In this document: positions 8,695-16,921 of the stretch, piece after piece
Position numbering within the stretch: position 1 is the first letter of the stretch
How the letters are laid out: each line of letters starts with the position of its first letter
From: Mycobacterium sp.
Lineage (GTDB): Bacteria; Actinomycetota; Actinomycetes; Mycobacteriales; Mycobacteriaceae
NCBI GenBank assembly: GCA_021732005.1
Contig: JAKFVT010000063.1
Location: forward strand, 62,001-126,000
Direction of reading: 5' to 3'
DNA: 64,000 nucleotides
Notes under the pieces: model-generated
Databases searched by the model: none
The model's input: only the letters and a program-made list of their open reading frames with translations
Told to the model about the DNA's origin: nothing
Program-made: the position numbers and the translations under genes

Positions 8695-9072
8695 TCAGTC
8701 CGGTGCGACGCTGATGTCGGCCATGTTCGGGTAGAACGCAACGTGTCCCGCGATCGCGGCGACCGCCGGGTAGGGCTTCTCGTAGGTCCAGATCACGTCC
8801 TCGACCGTCACATCGCCGGCGGTGACGCTGTAGTAGCTGGCCTCGCCCTTGTACGGGCAGTAAGTGCGGGTGTCTGTGCATGCGAGTACCGCCGGGTCGA
8901 GGTCGCCGAGCGGGATGTACTGGACCACGGGATAGGTGGATTCGGCCAAGCCGAGCGCGGCGCGGGTGTCGGCGACGAGTGCGCCGTTTACCCGGACCTG
9001 CACCCGTCCGGCGGTCGGGGTGATCGTGATCGGGTGATCGGCGGTCGGCTGCTTGATCTCACGTGTGCTCAT
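8695..9072 (-). CDS. DUF427 domain protein
   Basis: A 125-residue protein with the DUF427 pattern, including the conserved TYCPYKGEASYYSV and WTYEKPYPAVAAIAGHVAFYP segments. Members are small beta-rich proteins without an agreed function. The length matches Rv0140. The ATG at 9072 is preceded by GGAGGAG, which settles the start. It is immediately upstream of the AlkA-like glycosylase gene and probably translationally linked to it. Confidence 0.88.
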   Translation of the reverse strand: MSTREIKQPTADHPITITPTAGRVQVRVNGALVADTRAALGLAESTYPVVQYIPLGDLDPAVLACTDTRTYCPYKGEASYYSVTAGDVTVEDVIWTYEKPYPAVAAIAGHVAFYPNMADISVAPD

Positions 9073-9149
9073 CGGTGTCTCCTCCGGAGTCTGAGTACGT
9101 GGTGCAACACCGCTGTGCACTCACGATTCCCACGTTAGATCGCGCAGCG

Positions 9150-10520
9150 TCAGGGGCGCCGGGCGATCGCGTCCGCGATAACGGCGATCGGCGAGGTCGA
9201 CGCCCGCCCGCCCGATTCGTGCCGGTCGGCCAGCTTGTAGGCGGTATACATGCCGCGCACCCCGAGCCAGCGCAGCGGCTCAGGCTCCCAGGTGGCCGAG
9301 TGGTGACCGACCCAGGGCAGCGCGGTCAACGGGGTGGACCGTTTGAGCACCAGGTCGGTCAGCGTCCGGCCGGCCAGGTTGGTCGCCGTCACACCGTGGC
9401 CGACGTAGCCGCCCGCCTCGCCGAGTCCGGTGGCCGGATCGAGGCTGACACCGGCCGACCAGTCCCGGGGGACGCCCAGCACGCCGCACCAGCCGTGGGC
9501 GATCGGCACCCCGCGGGTCTGCGGCAGCGCGGTGTTGAGCACCCCGGTCAGGTAGGCAATGGTGTCGGCGCCGACCGCACCGTCCTTATCGATGCGCGAG
9601 GCATAGCGATAGGGCACCGCACGGCCGCCGATCGCGATGCGATTGTCGGCGGTGCGCTGGGCGTAGAAGAACCCGTGCGCCAGATCGCCCAGCGTTTCCC
9701 GGCCCGCCCAGCCGATGGACGCCCAGACGTCGTCGGACATCGGCTCGGTCGCGATCATCGCGCTGTTCATCGGCAGCCAGCGCCGCCGCAACCCACGCAT
9801 CCGGGCGGTGAAGCCCTCGGTGGCCCGCAGCACGATCGGCGCGCGCACCACGCCCCGCGGGGTTTCCGCCCGCCCCGGGCTGATCGTGGTCACCGGGGTC
9901 TGTTCGTAGATGGTGACGCCGAGGCGCTCCACGACGTCGGCGAGGCCGCGGGCCAGCTTGGCGGGCTGGATGCGCGCGCAGTGCGGGTTGAACATCCCGA
10001 GCACCAGGCCGTCCACCCGGATCCGCTCGGCTGCTTCGGCGGCGGTCAGCAGTTCAATGCCGTCGGTGCCCCACTCGCGATCCTCGTCGGCCTCGGCGCG
10101 CAGCCGGCGGGCCTGCGAGGGGTTGCGGGCCACCTCGAGATTGCCGCCCTTGACGATGTCGGCCTCGATGCCTTCGTGCGAGGCGACGTCGATCACTTCA
10201 TCGACGGCGGCGTTGAGGGTCTGCTGCCAGGCGACGACGTTGGCGCGGCCGTACTTCTTGGCCAGCAACCCGCGGTGGCCGGGTGCCAGGCCGGACAGCC
10301 AGCCGCCGTTGCGTCCGGATGCGCCGAATCCGGCGAACCGTGCCTCCAGCACCACGATCCGCAGCGAGGGGTCGGCCTTTTTCAGGTAGTAAGCGGTCCA
10401 CAGGCCGGTGTAGCCCGCGCCGACGATGCAGACGTCGGCGTCGCGGTCACCCGGCAGGGCGGGACGCGGGGCGGGAAGCTCGGTGAACCAGTGCGAGACG
10501 GCGCCGTTGATTGTGGCCAC
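9150..10520 (-). CDS. FAD-dependent amine/amino-acid oxidoreductase (DAO family)
   Basis: A 456-residue flavoprotein. The N-terminal FAD motif is VCIVGAGYTGLWTAYYLKK, followed by the typical GFGASGRNGGWLSG segment of glycine/D-amino-acid oxidase and gamma-glutamylputrescine oxidase-like enzymes. The C-terminal GYVGHGVTATNLAGRTLTDL closes the FAD fold. It likely oxidises an amine or imino acid; the substrate is not evident. GTG at 10520 is used because homology starts with VATINGAVSHWF. It lies 20 bp downstream of the cupredoxin gene on the same strand, but a functional link is unproven. Confidence 0.85.
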   Translation of the reverse strand: MATINGAVSHWFTELPAPRPALPGDRDADVCIVGAGYTGLWTAYYLKKADPSLRIVVLEARFAGFGASGRNGGWLSGLAPGHRGLLAKKYGRANVVAWQQTLNAAVDEVIDVASHEGIEADIVKGGNLEVARNPSQARRLRAEADEDREWGTDGIELLTAAEAAERIRVDGLVLGMFNPHCARIQPAKLARGLADVVERLGVTIYEQTPVTTISPGRAETPRGVVRAPIVLRATEGFTARMRGLRRRWLPMNSAMIATEPMSDDVWASIGWAGRETLGDLAHGFFYAQRTADNRIAIGGRAVPYRYASRIDKDGAVGADTIAYLTGVLNTALPQTRGVPIAHGWCGVLGVPRDWSAGVSLDPATGLGEAGGYVGHGVTATNLAGRTLTDLVLKRSTPLTALPWVGHHSATWEPEPLRWLGVRGMYTAYKLADRHESGGRASTSPIAVIADAIARRP

Positions 10521-10540
10521 GCACGACAGGCTAGACCGAA

Positions 10541-10900
10541 CTACTGCACGACGAGTTGTCCGTGCATCGCCGGGTGATAGGTGCAGTGGTAAGGGTAGGT
10601 CCCCGGCTTGCTGGGCGCGGTGAAGGTGGCCGTTCCCTTCTCGCCGACCTCGGCGTTGAACGCGGCGCCGGAGTCGGCGGTCACGGTGTGTTCGACCCCG
10701 TCGGAATTGGTGACGGTGACAGTGGCACCGGGCGAGACCGGCCCGGGCGAGCTGAATTTCATGTCGGCGATGCTGATCGTCGGGCCGGCCGCGGGCGGAG
10801 CGGACGACGGTGAGGCTTTGGTTCCCGCCGAGCACCCGGCCACCAGAAGAACAGCAGCGAATGCGATGGCGACGGACAGGGCAAAGATGCGTGGCGTCAT
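10541..10900 (-). CDS. Cupredoxin-fold copper lipoprotein
   Basis: A 119-residue exported lipoprotein. The signal peptide ends in the lipobox VAGC and is followed by a Ser/Pro/Ala linker. The mature domain is a small blue-copper fold with the ligand set His in GVEHTVT and Cys, His, Met in YHCTYHPAMHG. This supports mononuclear copper binding and electron transfer, or copper sequestration, outside the membrane. It lies between an SDR gene and the FAD oxidoreductase gene on the same strand. Redox partners are not known. Confidence 0.87.
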   Translation of the reverse strand: MTPRIFALSVAIAFAAVLLVAGCSAGTKASPSSAPPAAGPTISIADMKFSSPGPVSPGATVTVTNSDGVEHTVTADSGAAFNAEVGEKGTATFTAPSKPGTYPYHCTYHPAMHGQLVVQ

Positions 10901-10942
10901 ACGCGGGACACGTATTCGCCCGCGAGCGGGTTCAGTGCCTGC

Positions 10943-11962
10943 TCAGTCCGAGCGGCTTGCCTTCGCCTGCCGTTTCGCCTCGCGCAGCCCGACCCAGAAG
11001 CGCGCGGCCTCACGGATGGACTCCTCGACGGGGCGCGGCTGCCAACCCAGTTCCTGGACGGCCTTGCTGCAGTCCAGCGGTCCCTCGGCGCGCATCAGCC
11101 GCAGCGAGCCCAGCGACAGCTTCTCGTCGGTCTTCTGCAGCCGGGCTTTGGCGGTGCCCAGCGCGGCCAGCGCGTAGGCGAGCGGCAGCGGGATCGTCTT
11201 CGTCGGCGGCGGCATGTTCGCCTCCAGCGCCGCGATGCGGGCCACCTCGGCGTTGCTGATCATCTTCTCCGAAATCAGGTAGCGCTCCCCAACCCGGCCG
11301 CGCTCGGCGGCCAGGATCATTGCGCGGGCGGCGTCGTCGACGCCGACGGCCTCGAGTTCGATACCGCCCATCACGAACGGCAGCTTGCCGAAGGCGGCCC
11401 CGGCGATGATGGCGCCGTGCGGGGTTCGCCCCCAGTCGCCGCCGCCGTAGGTCGTGGACACGCACATCGCGATCGCGGGCAGGCCGTGCTCGCGGGCGTA
11501 CCGCAGCACCAGCTCTTCGGCTTGCACCCGAGACCGGACGTACGGGGTGAGTCCGCGGTCGGTGATGATGTCGGCTTCCGTGACCGTCCGGCCGCGACGG
11601 CGCCCGACGGTGACGTAGCTGCTGGTGAAGACGAAGCGATGCAGCCCAGCGGTTCTGGCCATCTCCAGGACGTTGCGGGTGCCCTCGACGTTGGTGCGGA
11701 ACAGCGGTGCCGGATCGCTGAGCCAGCCGCGGGCGTCGACCACGCAGTAGTAGACGTCGTCGACGCCGGCCATCGCCTCGCGCAGCACGTCGTTGTCCCA
11801 GATGTCCCCGACGAAGCGCTGCACATCGAGGTCGTCGATGGAGATGGTGGAAGCGTTGGGCCGCACCATGACTCGCACCTGATGCCCGTCGGCGACCAGC
11901 TGCCGGGTGACGTGCGAGCCGAGGAACCCGTTGGCCCCGATGACGAGCTTGGGGGCGCTCAC
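10943..11962 (-). CDS. NAD-dependent epimerase/extended SDR
   Basis: A 339-residue extended short-chain dehydrogenase with the N-terminal motif VIGANGFLGSHVT and a long C-terminal substrate domain. The catalytic-region tyrosine is in TPYVRSRVQAEEL. The family includes 3-beta-hydroxysteroid dehydrogenase-like and dihydroflavonol reductase-like enzymes; the substrate is unknown. Length and context match Rv0139. GTG at 11962 overlaps the stop of the SnoaL-like gene by four bases (GTGA), which shows tight coupling. The pair lies downstream of a KstR-like palindrome. Confidence 0.84.
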   Translation of the reverse strand: MSAPKLVIGANGFLGSHVTRQLVADGHQVRVMVRPNASTISIDDLDVQRFVGDIWDNDVLREAMAGVDDVYYCVVDARGWLSDPAPLFRTNVEGTRNVLEMARTAGLHRFVFTSSYVTVGRRRGRTVTEADIITDRGLTPYVRSRVQAEELVLRYAREHGLPAIAMCVSTTYGGGDWGRTPHGAIIAGAAFGKLPFVMGGIELEAVGVDDAARAMILAAERGRVGERYLISEKMISNAEVARIAALEANMPPPTKTIPLPLAYALAALGTAKARLQKTDEKLSLGSLRLMRAEGPLDCSKAVQELGWQPRPVEESIREAARFWVGLREAKRQAKASRSD

Positions 11963-12459
11963 TTGAATCCGCCGTTCGCGCGCATCCAGGCGGCCGCCTC
12001 CTCGTCGAGGGTGCCGAGCTTCTCGGCCTTCTTGCACCACCTCATGCTGGCCTGCAAGAACTTCAGCGGGTTGTAGATGTCCTCCTGGCGCGACCAGAGG
12101 CCGTCGCCGGCGTAGGTGACGATCGAGATGTTGGTGGCGCTGATGATCGTGCCGTCACCGGGATCGCGCATCGGGTTGTCCAGCTCGCAGATGACCCGCC
12201 CGGTCTCCTCGTCGAACACGGCCCACAGCGACGGGAACTCGGTCATGTAGCTGCCGGGGAAGCTGCCCATGGTCTTGGTGATCCAGGCGCGCACTTCGTC
12301 GCGGCCCTTCATCGTGCCCATCGCGTGCTCGATGTAGTCGACATCGGGGGTGTAGTGACTCACCCAGGCGTCCCAGTCCTGGGTTCTGGCGGCCTCGGCG
12401 ACGGTGTTCTCGAAGACGGCGAATGCGTCGGTCAATTCCTGACGGGAGAAGTGCGGCAC
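11959..12459 (-). CDS. SnoaL/NTF2-like protein
   Basis: A protein of about 166 residues with the NTF2/SnoaL-like cone fold pattern: an N-terminal helix, an acid-rich WDAWVSHYTPDVDYIEHAMGTMKGRDEVRAWI segment, then beta strands. Such folds serve as small isomerases, dehydratases or polyketide cyclases. It matches Rv0138 in type and length. The GTG at 12459 is chosen because homology begins with VPHFSRQELTDAF and a KstR-like operator ends 9 bp upstream. A TTG at 12465 is also possible. Its stop overlaps the start of the next SDR gene by four bases. Confidence 0.82.
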   Translation of the reverse strand: MPHFSRQELTDAFAVFENTVAEAARTQDWDAWVSHYTPDVDYIEHAMGTMKGRDEVRAWITKTMGSFPGSYMTEFPSLWAVFDEETGRVICELDNPMRDPGDGTIISATNISIVTYAGDGLWSRQEDIYNPLKFLQASMRWCKKAEKLGTLDEEAAAWMRANGGFK

Positions 12460-12467
12460 CCACAAAC

Positions 12468-12481
12468 TAGAACACGTTCTA
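12468..12481 (-). promoter_or_regulatory. KstR-like palindrome TAGAACACGTTCTA
   Basis: This 14-bp inverted repeat fits the KstR consensus T-NN-AAC-NN-GTT-NN-A exactly. It sits 9 bp before the SnoaL-like start, where a bound TetR-type repressor would block a short-leader or leaderless transcript. It is also 95 bp upstream of msrB. Confidence 0.55.
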
Positions 12482-12576
12482 TCAGGCTTTGTCGAGGTTT
12501 TGATCGCAGGCAGGAGGCATTTCTGACGGAACCGTGACAGGGGAATCTCTGACGACCATTCCATCGTTGAACGGGC

Positions 12577-13050
12577 ATGGCGCATGACTATCACCGCAAT
12601 CCCGCCGCCGTTTCCGCACTGTCCCCGGAGCAATACCGGGTGACCCAGGAGAACGGGACCGAGCGGCCCTTCACCGGCGAATACTGGGACAACCACGAGG
12701 CGGGCATCTACGTCGACGTCGTCTCAGGCGAGCCGTTGTTCGCCTCGCTCGACAAATTCGAGAGTGGATCCGGCTGGCCCAGTTTCACCAAGCCGATCCA
12801 GACGTCCCCCGGAAAGGTCAACGTCGTCACCAAACGGGACTTCAGCCACCTGATGGTCCGCACCGAGGTCCGCTCCGCGGGTGGCGACAGCCATCTGGGG
12901 CACGTCTTCAAGGACGGCCCCCGCGCGCAGGGAGGGTTGCGGTACTGCATCAACTCCGCTTCGCTGAGATTCATCGGGCTCGACGACCTCGAGGCGCAGG
13001 GCTACGGCGAGTACAAGCATTTGTTTGAAACTTCGAAGGAGGACGCGTGA
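12577..13050 (+). CDS. msrB: Peptide methionine-R-sulfoxide reductase MsrB
   Basis: A 157-residue MsrB with the conserved core FESGSGWPSFTKPI, HLMVRTEVRSAGGDSHLGHVF and the catalytic cysteine in RYCINSASLRF. The zinc-binding CxxC pairs of many MsrB proteins are absent (VDVVSGEPLFASLDKFE instead), so it belongs to the zinc-free type. It reduces the R-form of methionine sulfoxide in proteins. The ATG at 12577 begins MAHDYHRNP. The 3' end overlaps msrA by four bases, so both stereo-specific reductases are made together. Confidence 0.93.
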   Translation: MAHDYHRNPAAVSALSPEQYRVTQENGTERPFTGEYWDNHEAGIYVDVVSGEPLFASLDKFESGSGWPSFTKPIQTSPGKVNVVTKRDFSHLMVRTEVRSAGGDSHLGHVFKDGPRAQGGLRYCINSASLRFIGLDDLEAQGYGEYKHLFETSKEDA

Positions 13051-13556
13051 CTGAAACGAAGAGGGCGATCCTGGCCGGCGGTTGCTTCTGGGGCATGCAG
13101 GATCTGATCCGCAAGCAGCCCGGCGTGGTGTCCACCCGGGTGGGCTACACCGGCGGCCAGAACGATCACCCCACCTACCGCAACCATCCCGGCCACGCCG
13201 AGGCGATCGAGATCGAGTACGACCCGGCACGGACCGACTTTCGCGCGCTGCTGGAGTTCTTCTTCCAGATCCACGATCCGAGCACGAAGAACCGGCAGGG
13301 CAATGACGTCGGGACCAGCTACCGGTCGGCGATCTTCTACCTCGACGACGAGCAGAAGCAGGTCGCGTTGGACACCATCGCCGACGTCGACGCCTCCGGG
13401 CTGTGGCCGGGCAAAGTGGTCACCGAGGTGACGCCGGCCAGTGACTTCTGGGATGCCGAGCCCGAGCATCAGGACTACCTGCTGCACTACCCGAACGGCT
13501 ACACCTGCCACTTCCCGCGGGCGGGGTGGAAGCTACCGAAGCGGGCGCAGGTCTAG
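13047..13556 (+). CDS. msrA: Peptide methionine-S-sulfoxide reductase MsrA
   Basis: A 169-residue MsrA with the catalytic GGCFWGMQ motif near the N-terminus and the signature VGYTGGQNDHPTYRNHPGHAEAI. It reduces the S-form of methionine sulfoxide and complements the MsrB encoded just upstream. The GTG start at 13047 overlaps the msrB stop (GTGA). It matches Rv0137c. A 17-bp inverted repeat follows 15 bp after the stop, and the gene is convergent with the CYP138-like gene. Confidence 0.94.
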   Translation: MTETKRAILAGGCFWGMQDLIRKQPGVVSTRVGYTGGQNDHPTYRNHPGHAEAIEIEYDPARTDFRALLEFFFQIHDPSTKNRQGNDVGTSYRSAIFYLDDEQKQVALDTIADVDASGLWPGKVVTEVTPASDFWDAEPEHQDYLLHYPNGYTCHFPRAGWKLPKRAQV

Positions 13557-13571
13557 GGTCACCCTCTCCGC

Positions 13572-13629
13572 CGAGCAGACGCAAAGTGCTCCGAAATCCG
13601 GCGTGTCCCCGTCACTTTGCGTCTGCTCG
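13572..13629. repeat. 17-bp perfect inverted repeat, 24-nt loop
   Basis: CGAGCAGACGCAAAGTG at 13572-13588 pairs perfectly with 13613-13629. It fills the gap between the convergent msrA and CYP genes and could act as a bidirectional terminator. There is no T-tract. It may also be a member of a dispersed intergenic repeat family, which the window alone cannot settle. Confidence 0.9.
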
Positions 13630-13631
13630 CG

Positions 13632-14963
13632 TTAGGAAGCCCGTCGGTGCACGACGACGCGCCCACCCTTTTTCGGGGTGAACGCCACGCCCCGCGAGTG
13701 CCACTTCTCCCCCGGCGCGGCGGTGGTCGCAATCGTGAAGTGCCGCAACACCGTACGGAGCACGACGTCCATCTCCATGTTGGCGAAGGCCGCACCGATG
13801 CAGCGCCGGGTCCCACCACCGAACGGGACCCAGGCGAAGGTGTTCGGTCTGGTGTCCAGAAAGCGCAGCGGGTCGAAGCGCTCCGGATCGGGGAACATCT
13901 CCGGGTTCTCGTGCAGCTGGTTCAGGCTCACCATCACTGAATAGCCTTGCGGCACCACCCATTCGCCGAGTTCGTAGCTCGGCACCTGGACATGGCGGCC
14001 GGAGAAGTCGATCACGGTCCGATTGCGCTGGACTTCCAGGATCGTGGCCTGACGGTAGGCGTTGTCCTCGGTGTCGGCCTCGGCGACCAAGCGGCTCAGC
14101 ACCTCTGGGTGGCGAGAGATCCGCTCGAACGCCCACGCCAGCGTGGACGCGGTGGTCTCGTGACCGGCGGCCAGCAGAGTCAGCAGCTCGTCGCCGATCT
14201 CCCCGCGCGTCATCGGCGAGCCGTCGTCGTAGGTGCTCCGCAGGAACAGCGACAGCACGTCGGTGCGGTCCTCGAGATTGGGGTCACTCTGCGCCCGGCT
14301 GATCAGGGTGTCCACCAGGCCCTCGTACTCCCGGCGGTACCGGACCAGCCTTCCCCATGGCGTCCATGGCATTTCGCGTTTCGGCGAGGGCAGCACGGCC
14401 AGCCGCGATCCCAGCGTCACCCACTTCGGGATGAGCTCACGCAGGCGCTGCAGTTCGACACCGTCGGCGCCGAAGATCGCGCGCAGGATGATGTTGAGGG
14501 TGATGTGCATCATCGGCTCGAGCGTCTCGAATTGGGTTCCCTGCGGCCATGATTCGATCTCGCGCAGGGTCTCCTCCACCACGATCTGCTCGTAGGCTCG
14601 GATGCTCTTGCCATGAAATGGCGGGGTGAGCAGCTTGCGCCGCGCGCGGTGCTCGGCCCCGTCGAGAGCGAATACCGAGCCCGGGCCCAGCAGTCGGCTC
14701 AGGTTGGGCTGGATGTTGTAGAGGATGTCCGGACTGGTTGTGAAGATCTGCTTGGTGAGTGCGGGATCCGAGACGGCGACGGTGTTGCCGAAGACCGGGA
14801 TCCGCACCGTGACACAACGACCGTAACGTCGGGTCAGCCAGTTGGTCGTGGGCCGACGGGCCACCATGAACGCGAGGCTGACCAGTGCATTCGGCACTCC
14901 CGGCGATGGCGGCAACTTCGGTTCGGCACGGACCGGCGCGGCGACGGTTGGCGCTTGGCTCAT
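13632..14963 (-). CDS. cyp138: Cytochrome P450, CYP138 type
   Basis: A 443-residue P450. It has the I-helix oxygen-binding motif AAGHETTAS, an ExxR-type EVQR segment, and the heme loop FGGGTRRCIGAAFA with the cysteine thiolate. Length and neighbours (TetR, MsrA) match M. tuberculosis CYP138 (Rv0136, 441 aa). The substrate is unknown. I prefer ATG 14963 (MSQAPTVAAP) over the upstream ATG at 14984 because GGGAGGG precedes only the inner one. It is divergent from a TetR gene with GTAC-rich inverted repeats between them. Confidence 0.88.
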   Translation of the reverse strand: MSQAPTVAAPVRAEPKLPPSPGVPNALVSLAFMVARRPTTNWLTRRYGRCVTVRIPVFGNTVAVSDPALTKQIFTTSPDILYNIQPNLSRLLGPGSVFALDGAEHRARRKLLTPPFHGKSIRAYEQIVVEETLREIESWPQGTQFETLEPMMHITLNIILRAIFGADGVELQRLRELIPKWVTLGSRLAVLPSPKREMPWTPWGRLVRYRREYEGLVDTLISRAQSDPNLEDRTDVLSLFLRSTYDDGSPMTRGEIGDELLTLLAAGHETTASTLAWAFERISRHPEVLSRLVAEADTEDNAYRQATILEVQRNRTVIDFSGRHVQVPSYELGEWVVPQGYSVMVSLNQLHENPEMFPDPERFDPLRFLDTRPNTFAWVPFGGGTRRCIGAAFANMEMDVVLRTVLRHFTIATTAAPGEKWHSRGVAFTPKKGGRVVVHRRAS

Positions 14964-14987
14964 CGGTGAGGCCCTCCCAGACATAGC

Positions 14988-15040
14988 GTGGTACCGCGTT
15001 GTACCACTGGCTTGTGAGGTACGGTACCCTTCAGTACCAG
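14988..15040. promoter_or_regulatory. GTAC-rich inverted repeats between cyp138 and tetR
   Basis: GTGGTAC (14988-14994) and GTACCAC (15001-15007) form an inverted repeat with a 6-nt spacer. Two further GGTAC/GTACC elements follow at 15018-15028 and a GTACCAG at 15034-15040. This cluster in the 110-bp divergent gap is a likely operator region for the adjacent TetR regulator. Confidence 0.6.
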
Positions 15041-15073
15041 CCCTGACAAGAGTGGCGTGCGAAAGGAGGTCGG

Positions 15074-15694
15074 GTGACCACGACAGCCGTTCCCGAAGCT
15101 CCTGCCGTCGGCCGCAACGACGACTTCCGGCGGCGTCTGCTCGACGGCCTCGCCGCGTCTATCGAAGAACGGGGCTACCGCGACACCACCGTCGCCGACA
15201 TCGTCCGGTACGCCCGCACCTCCAAGCGCACCTTCTACAGCGAGTTCGCCACCAAGGAAGACTGTTTCGCCGAGCTGCTCACCGCCAACAACGACGAGCT
15301 CGTCGAGACCATCAGCGCTGCCGTCGATCCGAATGCGCCCTGGCACGAGCAGATCCGTCAGGCCGTCGTCACCTACGTCGCGCACATTGACGAGCGGCGG
15401 GCCATCACGCTGAGCTGGATCCGCGAACTCCCCGCGCTGGGCGAGTACGCCCGGCCCACCCTGCGCCGCGGGTTCTCGCGGCTGGCCACGATGATCGTCG
15501 ACCTGTCCACCAACGACGGCTTCCGTACCGCCGGCCTGCCGCCGATCTCCCACGCGGTGGCGGTCATCCTGGTGGGCGGCCTGCGCGAACTCACCGCGCA
15601 AACCATGGAGGACGGCGACCCGGCCAGCAACATCATCGAGCCCGCGCTGGCCGTCTCGCTCGCGCTGCTGGGCCCCAAGCTGGCCCAGTCCTAG
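15074..15694 (+). CDS. TetR-family regulator beside cyp138
   Basis: A 206-residue TetR protein. The N-terminal helix-turn-helix spans about residues 20-65 (YRDTTVADIVRYARTSKRTFYSEFATKEDCF), followed by an all-helical ligand domain. The GTG start has AAAGGAGG upstream. It corresponds to Rv0135c. The divergent arrangement and the GTAC repeats suggest it represses itself and the P450 gene, with relief by a P450-related ligand. This is inference. Its stop overlaps that of the convergent alcohol dehydrogenase gene. Confidence 0.88.
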   Translation: MTTTAVPEAPAVGRNDDFRRRLLDGLAASIEERGYRDTTVADIVRYARTSKRTFYSEFATKEDCFAELLTANNDELVETISAAVDPNAPWHEQIRQAVVTYVAHIDERRAITLSWIRELPALGEYARPTLRRGFSRLATMIVDLSTNDGFRTAGLPPISHAVAVILVGGLRELTAQTMEDGDPASNIIEPALAVSLALLGPKLAQS

Positions 15695-16869
15695 GGTTTG
15701 AGAACCACTTTGAACATGCCGTCGGCCTTCTTCTGGAAGGCCTCGTAGGCTTTCGGCGCATCCGACAGCGGAAGCCGATGGGTGGCGAACGTGTCCACGC
15801 CCAGCGGATCGTCGTCGGTGAGCAGCGGCATGATGTCGGGGATCCAGCGCTTCACGTTGGCCTGCCCCATCCGGAGCTGAATCTGCTTGTCGAACATCAC
15901 CATCAGGTTGATCGGATCCGCGGCGCCGCCGTAGACACCCGACAGGGACACCGTCCCGCCGCGGCGAACCACAGCGATCGCGGTATGCAGCGCCGCCAAC
16001 CGGTCCACTCCGGCATTACGCATGACCGCCCGCCCCAGCGGGGACGGCAGGTATCCCGCTGCGGTCTGGGCGAATTCGGCGACGGGTGACCCGTGCGCCT
16101 CCATCCCGACGGCGTCGATGACGGAATCGGCGCCGCGGCCGTCGGTCAGGTCCAACACACGTTCCACCACATCGCCCTCGCGAAGGTCGATGACCTCCTC
16201 GCAGTAGGGGCGGGCCCGCTCCAGCCGGTCGGCCACCAGGTCGATGCCGATCACCCGGTGCCGGTTGCGGTGCGCGGCCATCCGGCACGCCATCGATCCG
16301 ATCGGCCCCAGTCCGAGCACCACCAGGGTGCCGCCGTCCGGCACGTTCGCGTACTCCAAACCTTGCCAGGCGGTGGGCAATACGTCGGACAGATACACGT
16401 AGCGGTCGTCGGAGCCGCCGACCGGGACCTTGATGTGGGTGTAGTTGGCTTGCGGTACCCGCAGATACTCTGCCTGACCTCCGGCCACCTCGCCGTACAG
16501 CTTGGAGTAGCCGAACAACGCCGCGCCGGTGCCCTGGTCGCGGTTTTGTGTTGTCTCACACTGGCTTTGCAGCCCCTGTCCGCACATGAAGCAGTGGCCG
16601 CATGAGATATTGAACGGAATCACCACGCGGTCACCGACTTTGAGTTCGGAGATCTGGTCGCCAACCTCTTCGACCACACCCATGGCTTCGTGCCCGAGGA
16701 TGTCCCCCGGCGACATGAAAGCACCGAGCACCTCATAGAGGTGCAGGTCGGAGCCGCAGATGTTGGTGCTCGTGACGCGGATGATCGCGTCGGTCGGCTC
16801 CTTGATCTGTGGATCGGGGACGGTGTCGACCGAGACGTTGCGGCGGCCGTGCCAGGTCACTGCGCGCAT
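15691..16869 (-). CDS. Zinc-dependent alcohol/formaldehyde dehydrogenase-like protein
   Basis: A 392-residue medium-chain dehydrogenase. The catalytic zinc region is NICGSDLHLYEVLGAFMSPGDILGHEAMGVVEEVGD. The structural zinc loop has the first three cysteines in CGHCFMCGQG and a fourth in LQSQCE. The cofactor motif is VLGLGPIGSMACRMAA followed by an acidic residue (GIDLV), which favours NAD. The extra 20-30 residues and overall layout resemble glutathione-independent formaldehyde dehydrogenase-like proteins. The substrate is not certain. It is downstream of the C39-like gene on the same strand by 52 bp. Confidence 0.87.
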   Translation of the reverse strand: MRAVTWHGRRNVSVDTVPDPQIKEPTDAIIRVTSTNICGSDLHLYEVLGAFMSPGDILGHEAMGVVEEVGDQISELKVGDRVVIPFNISCGHCFMCGQGLQSQCETTQNRDQGTGAALFGYSKLYGEVAGGQAEYLRVPQANYTHIKVPVGGSDDRYVYLSDVLPTAWQGLEYANVPDGGTLVVLGLGPIGSMACRMAAHRNRHRVIGIDLVADRLERARPYCEEVIDLREGDVVERVLDLTDGRGADSVIDAVGMEAHGSPVAEFAQTAAGYLPSPLGRAVMRNAGVDRLAALHTAIAVVRRGGTVSLSGVYGGAADPINLMVMFDKQIQLRMGQANVKRWIPDIMPLLTDDDPLGVDTFATHRLPLSDAPKAYEAFQKKADGMFKVVLKP

Positions 16870-16921
16870 GGGGTCCTCCTCCTACTTGGGGTCAGGGCCC
16901 GCATGCCCGTTCGGCACGACC

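Noticed and set aside
9063..10577. A 504-residue plus-strand frame opposite the FAD oxidoreductase
   Set aside because: No domain; the minus-strand product has a full FAD fold.
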